A DNA stretch of 64,000 bases from positions 1 to 64,000 of the forward strand of contig JAQGMG010000002.1 of assembly GCA_028292485.1 (NCBI GenBank), read 5' to 3'. Positions within the stretch are counted from its first letter, which is position 1. Each line of letters opens with the position of its first letter. The notes beneath the pieces were generated by a model that worked only from the letters and a program-made list of their open reading frames with translations, was not told where the DNA came from and did not search any database. This DNA is from Rhodocyclales bacterium (lineage in GTDB: Bacteria > Pseudomonadota > Gammaproteobacteria > Burkholderiales > Rhodocyclaceae). This document shows, one piece after another, positions 46,627 to 55,753 of this stretch. A program made the translations under genes and the position numbers.

Positions 46627-46673
46627 GCGTGCTCACAGTAGGCGGACGATCCGCCCGCCTACTGTGAGCACGC
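46627..46673. repeat. 47-bp perfect palindrome, family C
   Basis: Perfect 19-bp arms (46627-46645, beginning GCGTGCTCACAGTAGGCGG, and 46655-46673) around a 9-nt core, in the divergent ubiB/DUF805 gap. Unrelated in sequence to the other repeats here. No T-tract. Confidence 0.9.
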
Positions 46674-46708
46674 TCTAAGACCCAGATAATTAGAACAGGG
46701 GAGCATGC

Positions 46709-47083
46709 ATGTCATTGTCTTTCAGGCAAATGTATCTGGCACCGTACGTCTTTCTCTCCGGGCGGCTTCAGCGCTCGCGCTTCAACTGGCTTCTCCTCGT
46801 CTTGATCGTTGTATTCGTCGTTTTGTTCGTCTTCATCGACGCAACATTCGGCCATCCGCAAACGCTTGTTCTCTATCCCTTTCTTGCCTGGGGTGCGCTG
46901 GCCTTGAGCACGCAGCGCCTGCATGACCATGGCAAGTCGATGGCTTGGCTGCTGCTTCTGCTCATTCCGGTATTCGGCCCGCTGTGGTGTTTCATTACGC
47001 TGTGTTGCCGCGCCGGCTCTTCCGGCGAGAACCAGTATGGTGAAGACCTGCTTTCCTGCCATGCCGATTACCTGACGGTGTAA
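46709..47083 (+). CDS. DUF805 membrane protein
   Basis: 124 aa with three hydrophobic segments and the DUF805 signature GRLQRSRFNW...LALSTQRLHDHGKS. Only 3 bp precede the next gene, so it heads the oxidase-methyltransferase unit. Function unknown in the family. Confidence 0.85.
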   Translation: MSLSFRQMYLAPYVFLSGRLQRSRFNWLLLVLIVVFVVLFVFIDATFGHPQTLVLYPFLAWGALALSTQRLHDHGKSMAWLLLLLIPVFGPLWCFITLCCRAGSSGENQYGEDLLSCHADYLTV

Positions 47084-47086
47084 TAG

Positions 47087-49333
47087 ATGACAGCGCAACA
47101 GACCATCGTCAATGACGTAAGCGGCCTCAATCCGATGCCGGTGTGGGTCGTATCCGCGCCGACCAGCATCGAAGAAGTGCAGGAGGCCATGCGCCGCACC
47201 AATGCGCCGATCTCCATCGGCGGCGGCCACTTCAGCATGGGCGGGCAGACCAGTAGTCCCGGCAGCTTGCATCTGGACATGCGCGAGCTGAACAAGGTGC
47301 TGCTGTTCGCGCCGCAGGAAAGGATCATCCGTGTGCAGGCCGGCATCCGCTGGTGCGACATCCAGAAATTCATCGATCCGCACGATCTGTCAGTCAAGAT
47401 CATGCAGACCTATGCCAATTTCACGGTCGGCGGTTCGTTGTCGGTGAATGCGCATGGCCGTTACATGGGCGCCGGGCCGTTGATCCTGTCGGTGCGCTCG
47501 ATTCGCCTGGTGCTGCCCAACAGCGATCTGATCGACGCTTCGCCGACGCGCAACGCCAATCTTTTCTATGCTGCCATTGGCGGCTATGGCGCGATCGGCG
47601 TCATTGTCGAAGCCGAACTGGACCTGGCCGACAACAGCCGCATGGAGCGCATCGAAACCAAGATGCCGGTGCGCAAGTATGCCGAATGGTTTGGCAAGCA
47701 AGTGCGTAATGCGCCGGCAGTAGTGCTTCACAACGCCGATATCTATGCGCCGCACTATTCGCGCGTACGTGCTGTCAGCTGGGTCGAAACCAAGCGTCCG
47801 GTGACAGTGCCGTATCGCCTGCAGCCGCGCCGCGCCATGTATCCGCTGCAACGCTATTTCCTGTGGGCGGTTTCCGAGACACCGCTCGGCAAGTGGCGCC
47901 GCGAGCACATCGTCGACCGTGCCGTGTATTTCCGGCGGCCGGTGCATTGGCGCAACTACGAGGCGGGCTACGACGTCGCCGAGCTGGAGCCCTGGTCGCG
48001 CAAGAAGAGCACCTATGTGCTGCAGGAGTATTTCGTGCCTGCCAAGCGCATCGACGAGTTCATGCCCGGCATGGCACGCGTGCTACGGCGACACGACGTA
48101 AACGTTCTCAACATATCCATTCGCCATGCGGCGGCCGATAGCGGTTCATTGATGGCGTGGGCGCGCGGCGAGACCTTTGCATTCGTGCTGTACTACAAGC
48201 AGCGGACCGGCGAGGACGCGCGCGAACAGGTAGCCGTGTGGACACGCGAGTTGGTGGACATCGTGCTGGGCGTTGGCGGCACCTACTACCTGCCCTACCA
48301 GCCGCATGCAACGCCGGAGCAATTCCATCGTGCTTATCCGCGGGCGCGCGAGTTGTTTGCGCTCAAGCGTGAGCTCGATCCTGGCTACCGCCTGCGCAGC
48401 GTGCTGTGGGACAAGTACTATGCGCCGACTCTGCAGGACGAGCCGACGGCTAGCGCAAGCGAATCCGAGCACATGGGCGAGTTCCATCGCGTCTATCACG
48501 ATGTCGGCCGTCGCGACGACTTCTATCGCTTCCTGCAGAACATCTTTCATCTCTATCCGGAAGAGCGCTTCCATGCGCTCATCAAGAGTGGATGCCAGCG
48601 GCATGACGATGATTCGTCCATCTACCGCTACGTCCAGCAGTTTCTGCCGCAGATCAAGCCTTTCCTCTCCGAGCTGACCTACGCCCTGCCTGCATTGCGT
48701 ACGCAAAAACGCGAGATGGCGCGCCAGACGCTCGAACTGCTTGGCGAGCGCCGCAATATCAGCGGCTACATCGAAATTGGCAGCACCGGTCGTTACGTCA
48801 GTGCGCTGCGCCGCCATGTGCGTTTCCGTGGCGATGTCATCCTGCTCAACGACGTGGCGCCCAGCAACTCGCCGGCCGACATCATGGAGCGCGGCGGCGT
48901 GGCGCAGATCGGCCGCTGGTTGCCGCTCGACCTTTACGCGCCGATCAGTACCGAAGCGGTGCGCGACAACAGCATCGACGTGGTGAGTTGCTACATCGGC
49001 CTGCACCACATCGAGCCCGCCGATCGGCCGGCCTTCCTCGCATCGATCCATCGCGTGCTGCGCCCCGGCGGCCTGTTCATCCTGCGCGACCACGATGTGA
49101 CCACGCCCGAGATGCGCACCTTTGTTTCGCTGGTGCACACGGTCTTCAATCTTGGTCTCGGTGTTCCCTGGGAAACCAACTTTGAAGAGCCGCGCTATTT
49201 CACCTCGGTCGATGAATGGGTGCAGCGTCTCCACACTGCCGGTTTCAACGATACCGGTGCACGCTTGCTGCAGGACAATGATCCGACGCGTAATGTGCTG
49301 ATGTCATTCACCAAGCGTGGCTTGTCGGCATGA
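47087..49333 (+). CDS. FAD-binding oxidase fused to SAM methyltransferase
   Basis: 748 aa. Residues 15-165 form a p-cresol-methylhydroxylase-type FAD domain (PISIGGGHFSMGGQ; His48 could be the covalent flavin ligand; VGGSLSVNAHGRYMGAGP, IGGYGAIGVI), most like the DprE1/aldonolactone oxidase superfamily; a substrate domain follows to about 460. Residues about 525-748 are a class I methyltransferase (YIEIGSTGRY, DVVSCYIGLHHI, LRPGGLFILRDHD). The combination is one I do not recognise. Its stop overlaps the next gene (ATGA). Possible lipid, sugar or polyphenol modification pathway; substrate unknown. Confidence 0.82.
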   Translation: MTAQQTIVNDVSGLNPMPVWVVSAPTSIEEVQEAMRRTNAPISIGGGHFSMGGQTSSPGSLHLDMRELNKVLLFAPQERIIRVQAGIRWCDIQKFIDPHDLSVKIMQTYANFTVGGSLSVNAHGRYMGAGPLILSVRSIRLVLPNSDLIDASPTRNANLFYAAIGGYGAIGVIVEAELDLADNSRMERIETKMPVRKYAEWFGKQVRNAPAVVLHNADIYAPHYSRVRAVSWVETKRPVTVPYRLQPRRAMYPLQRYFLWAVSETPLGKWRREHIVDRAVYFRRPVHWRNYEAGYDVAELEPWSRKKSTYVLQEYFVPAKRIDEFMPGMARVLRRHDVNVLNISIRHAAADSGSLMAWARGETFAFVLYYKQRTGEDAREQVAVWTRELVDIVLGVGGTYYLPYQPHATPEQFHRAYPRARELFALKRELDPGYRLRSVLWDKYYAPTLQDEPTASASESEHMGEFHRVYHDVGRRDDFYRFLQNIFHLYPEERFHALIKSGCQRHDDDSSIYRYVQQFLPQIKPFLSELTYALPALRTQKREMARQTLELLGERRNISGYIEIGSTGRYVSALRRHVRFRGDVILLNDVAPSNSPADIMERGGVAQIGRWLPLDLYAPISTEAVRDNSIDVVSCYIGLHHIEPADRPAFLASIHRVLRPGGLFILRDHDVTTPEMRTFVSLVHTVFNLGLGVPWETNFEEPRYFTSVDEWVQRLHTAGFNDTGARLLQDNDPTRNVLMSFTKRGLSA

Positions 49334-50421
49334 TGATGGCATTGCGCGGCAAGCCGGTCTGGTTTGTGTGGCATGTCCCTGTGTGGCATGTCTTTATGGT
49401 GCTTGTGACAGCGCTCACGCTCACGCTCGCCTGCGGCGCAGCGCAGGCGGACTCCGTTGCACCGCCTGAACAGCGGCGCGGTGCCGAGCAAACCTACCTC
49501 ACCTTTCCCGAGTGGTATCTGGTGCACAGCCCCGCCGAGTACGCGAGCTACCTTGCGGCCGATCGCCGGCCAAGCGATTTTCCGTTCTGGGGCCACATCG
49601 GCCAGTTGTGGAGCAGCTACGGGCACGTGACCCGGGCGACGCGCGACCAGCCTTTCAATATCGGCTATCACGTCATGATCGTGGTGATCGCCTCCAGCAC
49701 CACGGTCGAGTATGCGTTGCGCTCGGTCTATGAAGTCACCATCGGGCGACTTTTCGAGCTGACCCGCATGCACGGGCCGACGAGCGAAGAGCGCTACGCC
49801 GCGAAGACAGCGCAGGACTATGTGGATTTCATCCGCGTCCAGCCCTGGTACGAATTCGACTTCAGCGCACGCCTCAAGGCGGTGTGGGCCGAAACGGGCA
49901 GCAGCGGGCCGGATGGTTTGCGTAAATGGGAGCGCAAATACGCGCTGAGCACGGAATACGGCGTCAAGGCGCTTTATGCCATTCTCATCAAGAAGCTCAC
50001 TAGGGCTGCCTACGACGCGCCGCGCCCGACGACCGCAGTACTGGTCGATCGCTGGGTCGACCGCCTCGACGGCAACTGGCCCGAGATGCAGCGGGTGCGC
50101 AGCTTTCCCAACGGTGGCGAACTCGTCCTGCTGCCGCGTTACGAAGCATTCAAGACCGTGGCCATTGCCATTGCCCGCAGCGGCGCGAATTTCGCCGAGG
50201 TGGCCGGGAATGGGCCCGATGCACGCATTCTTATCAGCGTCATCGTTCCGCGCGAGTGGCGGCCCGATAGCGAGGGCTCGGCAAGCTTGTTCGAGCAACC
50301 GATCCTGACCATGCCGGAAGAGAAACGGGTCGCCCTGACCGTACCTGTTCGCCAGCTCGCACAGACCTTGCGCGAACTCGACGGCATGCAGATTACGGTC
50401 GAGCATGTCTACGATTACTGA
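49330..50421 (+). CDS. secreted protein of unknown function paired with the oxidase-methyltransferase
   Basis: 363 aa with a signal peptide (about 1-41, AQA-DS). The mature part opens with an aromatic-rich block TYLTFPEWYLVHSPAEYASY and contains a possible hydrophobic helix (about 108-124, VMIVVIASSTTVEYAL). No catalytic motif recognised. Start overlaps the upstream stop; three in-frame ATGs are possible (49330, 49333, 49336). Coupling implies a shared pathway with the upstream fusion enzyme. Confidence 0.78.
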   Translation: MMMALRGKPVWFVWHVPVWHVFMVLVTALTLTLACGAAQADSVAPPEQRRGAEQTYLTFPEWYLVHSPAEYASYLAADRRPSDFPFWGHIGQLWSSYGHVTRATRDQPFNIGYHVMIVVIASSTTVEYALRSVYEVTIGRLFELTRMHGPTSEERYAAKTAQDYVDFIRVQPWYEFDFSARLKAVWAETGSSGPDGLRKWERKYALSTEYGVKALYAILIKKLTRAAYDAPRPTTAVLVDRWVDRLDGNWPEMQRVRSFPNGGELVLLPRYEAFKTVAIAIARSGANFAEVAGNGPDARILISVIVPREWRPDSEGSASLFEQPILTMPEEKRVALTVPVRQLAQTLRELDGMQITVEHVYDY

Positions 50422-50463
50422 CCGCAGCGCGTCGCAATGATTGGCTCGCTCTAAATCACGTTC

Positions 50464-50670
50464 ATGCCTACGCCCGGTGCCTTGTTCGCTTCAATCCTGT
50501 TTGGCCTGGTCGGCGCGCTAGCCTTCGGCTACGGCAAAAGGAATGCTGCCTGGCGACCGATGCTCATCGGCCTTGCGTTGATCCTGTTCCCTTATTTTGT
50601 TTCCGCAACCTGGCTGCTTTACCTGATCGGTGCAAGCCTGTGCGTAGTGCTGTTTGCCTTTCGCGGCTAG
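50464..50670 (+). CDS. small two-helix membrane protein
   Basis: 68-aa ORF of almost wholly hydrophobic residues with two or three helices separated by GKRNAAWRP. No clear ribosome-binding site. Lies 42 bp after the secreted protein and before hemE; possibly part of the unit. Unrecognised. Confidence 0.5.
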   Translation: MPTPGALFASILFGLVGALAFGYGKRNAAWRPMLIGLALILFPYFVSATWLLYLIGASLCVVLFAFRG

Positions 50671-50790
50671 CCGCAAGCGGGTCGTGCGCCAGGCCGCTTC
50701 GGCTCGTCGTCGCACTGCCGCAAATTCGTTAGCTTTGCCAAATTCGCAGCGGTACAATCCGCCTCCCAACCCACAGCGGGGTGATGCGCG

Positions 50791-51915
50791 ATGAGCCGTC
50801 CCACCAACGACACACTGCTTCGCGCCTTGTTGCGCGAACCGACCGATTACACGCCGGTATGGCTGATGCGCCAGGCTGGGCGCTATCTGCCGGAGTACCG
50901 CGAGACGCGAGCGCGTGCCGGTAGTTTCCTGGATCTGTGCAAGAACCCGTCGTTCGCCACCGAAGTTACCTTGCAGCCGTTAGCGCGATTCCCGCTGGAC
51001 GCGGCAATCCTGTTTTCCGACATCCTGACGGTGCCCGACGCAATGGGGCTGGGGTTGTACTTTGCCGATGGCGAGGGTCCGCGCTTCGAACGCCCACTGC
51101 GCACCGAGGCCGCCATCCGTGATCTGATCGTGCCCGGCATGGAGTCGCTGCAATACGTTTTCGACGCGGTCAGCGAAATCAGCAAAGCCCTCAAGAACAG
51201 CGTGCCGTTGATCGGCTTTTCCGGCAGCCCGTTCACATTGGCCTGCTACATGATCGAAGGCGGTGGCTCGGACGATTTCCGCAATGTGAAGGCGATGATG
51301 TACAGCCGTCCCGAGCTGCTGCATCACATTCTCGACATCAATGCGCGCACGGTTGTGCGCTACCTCAATGCGCAGATCGAGCGGGGCGCGCAAGCCGTCA
51401 TGGTGTTTGACACCTGGGGCGGCGCGCTGTCAACACATGCCTATCGCGAGTTTTCCTTGCGCTACATGCAACAGATCGTCGATGGCGTGACGCGTTCGCG
51501 CGATGGCGAACTGGTGCCGCTGGTTCTGTTCACCAAGGGCGGTGGTCAATGGCTCGAAGACATTGCCCGCACCGGCTGCGACGCCGCAGGGCTGGACTGG
51601 GCGACAGACCTGGGCGTGGCCAGGGCGCGCGTCGGTCACCGGCTTGGTTTGCAGGGCAATATCGACCCCGGCGTGCTGATGGGCAGCCCGCAGGGCGTAG
51701 CGACCGAGGTCAAGCGTGTCCTGGAGGAATTTGGTCCGCACTTCGGCCACGTCTTCAACCTTGGTCATGGCATCTCGCAATACGCGCCGCACGACAACGT
51801 GCGCGTGCTGGTTTCAACCGTCCATGAGCACAGCCGCAGCATGCGCGCCGAGCAGGAATTCAGCGAAGTGGCGCCGCCGGCCGATGACTGGACGAGCCCC
51901 ATCGTTCAGCTTTGA
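50791..51915 (+). CDS. hemE: uroporphyrinogen decarboxylase
   Basis: 374 aa; converts uroporphyrinogen III to coproporphyrinogen III in haem synthesis. [19 protein letters not shown] (propionate-binding Arg) and [19 protein letters not shown] are diagnostic. GGGGTG upstream serves as ribosome-binding site; a TACAAT at 50753-50758 is a possible -10. Confidence 0.97.
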   Translation: MSRPTNDTLLRALLREPTDYTPVWLMRQAGRYLPEYRETRARAGSFLDLCKNPSFATEVTLQPLARFPLDAAILFSDILTVPDAMGLGLYFADGEGPRFERPLRTEAAIRDLIVPGMESLQYVFDAVSEISKALKNSVPLIGFSGSPFTLACYMIEGGGSDDFRNVKAMMYSRPELLHHILDINARTVVRYLNAQIERGAQAVMVFDTWGGALSTHAYREFSLRYMQQIVDGVTRSRDGELVPLVLFTKGGGQWLEDIARTGCDAAGLDWATDLGVARARVGHRLGLQGNIDPGVLMGSPQGVATEVKRVLEEFGPHFGHVFNLGHGISQYAPHDNVRVLVSTVHEHSRSMRAEQEFSEVAPPADDWTSPIVQL

Positions 51916-52435
51916 TGGCTGGCGGGCGCGTAACGGGGCCGTTATTCAGAGGTGTGTGGCCGCTCAGCCAGTGTGTGAGGTATTTCACACTGAAACGTGC
52001 CCGCAGAGCCACGAGTGGCGCGGCTCTCCGTGTATGACATTCGAGTGATGAGGTACGGTATCGCCATCATGGGGCTTGACTTATGCACACACAGTGGCTC
52101 CACCGCATGGCGACTGGGTAATCGCCCGTAACAATCCTGAAATACGTTCGTAAGTCATTGTTTTATAATAATTCTTGGCTGTTTTATTGGCGCTAGCACG
52201 AAATAGAATGCTTGTGCAAGCGCGTTTGACAAAACCGCAACAGCGTCTTTTCCCACATTTTTATCCACAGACTCTGTGGACAATGAAACTTTGGAATTCT
52301 CCGGCAACGGCTTGCACTCAATAGCTCACCCATCGCCTCACTAATGTGCTGCAAGTTTCTGATGCAAATATCTTTTCAACTTCACCACAGCAGCGTGTCT
52401 CGCACGCGAAGCGGCGCTGAGTCGGAGCGCACAGG
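51916..52435. other. 520-bp hemE-priA intergenic region with DnaA-box-like sites
   Basis: No gene is visible. TTATCCACA (52261-52269) is a perfect DnaA box; TTGTCCACA on the minus strand (52275-52283) and TTATGCACA (52081-52089) fit the consensus TTWTNCACA at all or all but one position; TTTCCCACA (52249-52257) and TATTTCACA (51981-51989) are weaker. A palindrome TCCACAGA/TCTGTGGA spans the first two (52264-52280). AT-rich stretches lie at 52155-52190 and 52365-52385. Candidate origin, DnaA-titration site or DnaA-regulated priA promoter. Confidence 0.5.
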
Positions 52436-54667
52436 GTGACGTCGCCCGAGATGGGGAAAAAACAGGCGAACACGCAGGGTACGCGCGTGGCTCGCATCGC
52501 ACTGCCGCTGCCGAAACCACGCCTGTTTGACTACCTCGTCGGGGACTGTGCCGAGCTGGCTGTCGGACTGTGCGCGCGCGTGCCTTTCGGACCGGGTGAA
52601 AAGACTGGCGTGATCGTCGCCCTCGACCCGTCGGACGCGCCGCCGCGCGAAAAACTACGCCCCGTTCGCGAATTGCTGGTCGACGTACCGCCGCTGCCTG
52701 ACCGCTGGCTGGCCATGGCCGAGTTTGCCGCGCGCTACTACCAGCATCCCCTGGGCGAGGTCATCGCCACCGCCTTGCCGCCCGGTCTCAAGCGCGCGGT
52801 AAGGCTGCCGCGCGAGGACGACCCGCTGCTCGCGACTACCGCTGAGGGCCGGGCTGCGCTGGTCGCCGCAAAAAAACTGACGCGTGCGCTGGCGGCGGTC
52901 AGCCTGTCGACCAGTGCAGGGCCGATGCGGCGCAGCGCCATGCTCGAACATCTGCACGAAGGCGCTGCCGAAGGCATACGCGGTGCGCGCAGCAAGGGCT
53001 GGCTGGAAGTAGTGGCGGCCAGCAGCGATATCCGTATGCTTGACGCCATGCAGCTCAATGCCGAGCAGGCGGCCGCCGTGGCCGCCGTAAGCGCTGCGCT
53101 GGTAGCGAAACCGGCTGCGCGTTTCGAGAGCTTTCTCCTGCACGGCATTACCGGCAGCGGCAAGACCGAGGTCTACCTGCACCTCATTGCCGAAGCGCTC
53201 GCGCTGGGCAAATCGGCGCTCATGCTGGTGCCGGAAATCGGGCTGACGCCACAACTGCTCGAACGCGTCGCCGGCCGTTTTCCCGGTGCGCGCCTGGTGT
53301 CCTTGCATAGCGGGCTGGCCGACGGCGCGCGTTCGCGCGGCTTCGTGCAGGCGCTGCGTGGCGAAGCCGACATCGTGCTCGGCACGCGCCTGTCCGTGTT
53401 CGCACCACTACCGAACCTCGGCCTCATCGTGGTCGATGAAGAGCACGATGCATCATTCAAACAGCAAGAGGGCTTGCGCTATTCGGCACGCGATCTGGCC
53501 GTGTGGCGGGCACGTAACGAAGGCTTTCCCATCGTGCTTGGCTCGGCCACGCCGTCGCTGGAAACATGGCTGCATGCCGACGCCGGTCGTTATACGCGAT
53601 TGTCATTGACGCTGCGCGCGGTGGCCGAAGCGCCACCCGCGGTGAAGCTGGTCGACACGCGACGCATGAAGCTCGACCAGGGCCTGTCGCCGCATCTGCT
53701 CGACGCCTTGCGCGAGCGCTTTATACGCGGCGAGCAAAGCCTGGTGTTCCTCAATCGTCGCGGCTATGCCCCTGTCGTAGCCTGCCCGAACTGCAATTGG
53801 GTGAGCGCCTGCAAACATTGCTCGGCCAATATGGTGTTCCACCAGGCCGACGCAATCCTGCGCTGCCACCATTGCGGCGCTGAAGAGAAAGTGCCGCGCA
53901 CCTGTCCGGTATGCGGAAGTCATGACGTACATGCTTTCGGGCGCGGCACGCAGCGGCTCGAAGAGCGGCTCGGCGAATACTTTCCTTCGGCGCGCATCCT
54001 TCGCGTGGATCGCGATTCGGTGAAGACGCCAGCGCAGTGGGAGGCAGTGCGCCGACAGATCGACACAGGTGAAGTCGACATCCTCATCGGCACGCAGATG
54101 CTCGCCAAGGGCCACGACTTTCCACGCCTCACGCTGGTCGGCATTGTCGGCGCGGACGCGTCGCTGTATTCATCCGACTACCGCGCACCTGAGCGCTTGT
54201 TCCAGCAACTCATGCAGGTTTCAGGCCGCGCGGGGCGCGCAGAGTTGCCGGGTGAAGTGTTGATCCAGACTGAGTTTGTTGACCATCCGCTCTTTCGTAA
54301 TCTCGCCACGCATGATTTTCCTGGCTTTGCTGCCATGCAGCTCGCCGAACGGCGCCAGGCGGGCTTTCCGCCGTATAGCTATCACGCGGTGTTGCGTGCG
54401 GAGGCGCCTGAGCTGAAGGATGCGATGGAATTTCTCAAGGCCGCGCGATCCTCGGCTGCTGCTCTGGAAAGTGGCGTTCGTTTGTTTGATCCGGTGCCGA
54501 TGCGATTGGTGCGGCGTGCAAGGTTGGAGCGTGCGCAACTGGTGCTGGAAGCGGATTCGCGGCCAGTTCTGCAGGCCTTGATGACGCAATGGATAACGTT
54601 GCTGTATGCCATGCGTATACCGCGCGATCTGCGCTGGCATCTGGATGTGGATCCCGGCGATCTTTAA
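52436..54667 (+). CDS. priA: primosomal protein N' (replication restart helicase PriA)
   Basis: 743 aa; 3'-to-5' helicase that restarts stalled forks by loading the primosome. N-terminal DNA-binding part (ARIALPLPKPRLFDYLVG), Walker A LHGITGSGKTEVYL, DEEH box (VVDEEHDASFK), the eight-Cys zinc region (CPNCNWVSACKHCSANM, CHHCG, CPVCG) and QVSGRAGRAE are present. Start taken at GTG 52436; ATG 52451 is possible. Confidence 0.96.
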   Translation: MTSPEMGKKQANTQGTRVARIALPLPKPRLFDYLVGDCAELAVGLCARVPFGPGEKTGVIVALDPSDAPPREKLRPVRELLVDVPPLPDRWLAMAEFAARYYQHPLGEVIATALPPGLKRAVRLPREDDPLLATTAEGRAALVAAKKLTRALAAVSLSTSAGPMRRSAMLEHLHEGAAEGIRGARSKGWLEVVAASSDIRMLDAMQLNAEQAAAVAAVSAALVAKPAARFESFLLHGITGSGKTEVYLHLIAEALALGKSALMLVPEIGLTPQLLERVAGRFPGARLVSLHSGLADGARSRGFVQALRGEADIVLGTRLSVFAPLPNLGLIVVDEEHDASFKQQEGLRYSARDLAVWRARNEGFPIVLGSATPSLETWLHADAGRYTRLSLTLRAVAEAPPAVKLVDTRRMKLDQGLSPHLLDALRERFIRGEQSLVFLNRRGYAPVVACPNCNWVSACKHCSANMVFHQADAILRCHHCGAEEKVPRTCPVCGSHDVHAFGRGTQRLEERLGEYFPSARILRVDRDSVKTPAQWEAVRRQIDTGEVDILIGTQMLAKGHDFPRLTLVGIVGADASLYSSDYRAPERLFQQLMQVSGRAGRAELPGEVLIQTEFVDHPLFRNLATHDFPGFAAMQLAERRQAGFPPYSYHAVLRAEAPELKDAMEFLKAARSSAAALESGVRLFDPVPMRLVRRARLERAQLVLEADSRPVLQALMTQWITLLYAMRIPRDLRWHLDVDPGDL

Positions 54668-54676
54668 GAGTTTGAT

Positions 54677-54762
54677 GTAGGTTGGATGAGCCAAGTGTTA
54701 TCAGACGCTTGGAAGTTGCATCAACACAAACATCGGATAACGCCTGCGGTCATCCGACCTAT
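54677..54762. repeat. palindromic repeat, family F
   Basis: About 86 bp with inverted ends TAGGTTGGATGA (54678-54689) and TCATCCGACCTA (54750-54761), 11 of 12 positions complementary. Related in its first bases to family A but with GGATG in place of GGGGTG. Lies 10 bp after priA. Confidence 0.75.
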
Positions 54763-54815
54763 CCGCTCTCTCTCACTCGACGTGTGCAAGTCTAGGGTTT
54801 ACATACTCGCTAGCG

Positions 54816-55601
54816 TCACTGCGTCGTTCTTTTTGCTGGCGAAGTAGTTGGTTTCGTCCTACGACTTTCTCGTTTCAATTGCGTAGATTTGTATCTGAAT
54901 GGTCCTCGCACGTCTGTTAGATGCGCTTTTATTTCAGGAGTTTGGGCCGCAGGATCATTATCCATTGCCTTGCGTATATCCGGATTGAATACATTAAATA
55001 TGAGATCTGGAATGACTGTCAGATCGCGAGCCATGTCAAGAAGAGTGTTTGCTTTGAAATAAATAGTACTGCTTTTCTCCTGGAGATTCTGAGTGAGGTG
55101 GTCTGACGTATAAAACCAGTTTTCCTTGTTCCTCATGTCAGGAGTTGCGCCGTTGTGTGCGAGCCTATCGCGTATTGATTGGATGTCACCTAAGTGGGCA
55201 AAGATTCGGTCGAGTTCGGCGGTTACCGCGTCGTCAGCATTTGTGACGCTAAGTAGTCTATTGAAAGAGTCTTTCATTGGTTTTAATCGCATTGATCCAA
55301 GCACCGCCCGTACAGCCGCTCTTCGCTGGAGGGATAAGGAGGCCTCCCGCTGAATCTTGGTGCGCGCTAAGGGATCTTGAAGAAATTTCACTCGCTCTTC
55401 CCCAGAAGGAGGCTGCCGATAATATTTTGAAGGGAAGACGGCTTCTTCTAACAAATTGGACAGCACGACATGCAAATCATTTTCTACTCGCGCATATGCA
55501 TGAAAGAATTTACCAAGGGCCATAAAATATTCATTCCATAGCGCATCAGGGATGTAAGTTCTGAAGTCTCTGTCTTTATCTGGGTCTGTTTTCACGGCCA
55601 T
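54816..55601 (-). CDS. AT-richer hypothetical protein with HEPN-like RX4H motif
   Basis: 261 aa from ATG 55601 (a longer TTG start at 55631 is possible). Mostly alpha-helical; the segment IQSIRDRLAHNGATP contains R-x4-H, the catalytic motif of HEPN ribonucleases. The C-terminus is basic. Base and codon use are clearly more AT-rich than neighbours, it has no family match I recognise, and palindromic repeats bound it on both sides (54677-54762 and 55644-55753), as for inserted cargo. The HEPN call is tentative. Confidence 0.6.
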   Translation of the reverse strand: MAVKTDPDKDRDFRTYIPDALWNEYFMALGKFFHAYARVENDLHVVLSNLLEEAVFPSKYYRQPPSGEERVKFLQDPLARTKIQREASLSLQRRAAVRAVLGSMRLKPMKDSFNRLLSVTNADDAVTAELDRIFAHLGDIQSIRDRLAHNGATPDMRNKENWFYTSDHLTQNLQEKSSTIYFKANTLLDMARDLTVIPDLIFNVFNPDIRKAMDNDPAAQTPEIKAHLTDVRGPFRYKSTQLKRESRRTKPTTSPAKRTTQ

Positions 55602-55643
55602 AGGATTGTGTGTAAGATTTTGATTGCACAATGGGCCAGCCCT

Positions 55644-55753
55644 GTAGGGTGCGCAACATTTTTTTGTTGCGCACGCCGCCCAGCCTCTCGATCACCACGG
55701 TTGATATTTGAATCCTTGAACGGTGCGCAACAAGAAGACGTTGCACACCCTAC
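55644..55753. repeat. palindromic repeat, family E
   Basis: 110 bp with ends GTAGGGTGCGCAAC (55644-55657) and GTTGCACACCCTAC (55740-55753), 13 of 14 complementary, and two internal hairpins, one being GTGCGCAAC/GTTGCGCAC around a T-rich loop. The right end contains the TAG stop codon of guaD. Confidence 0.88.
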
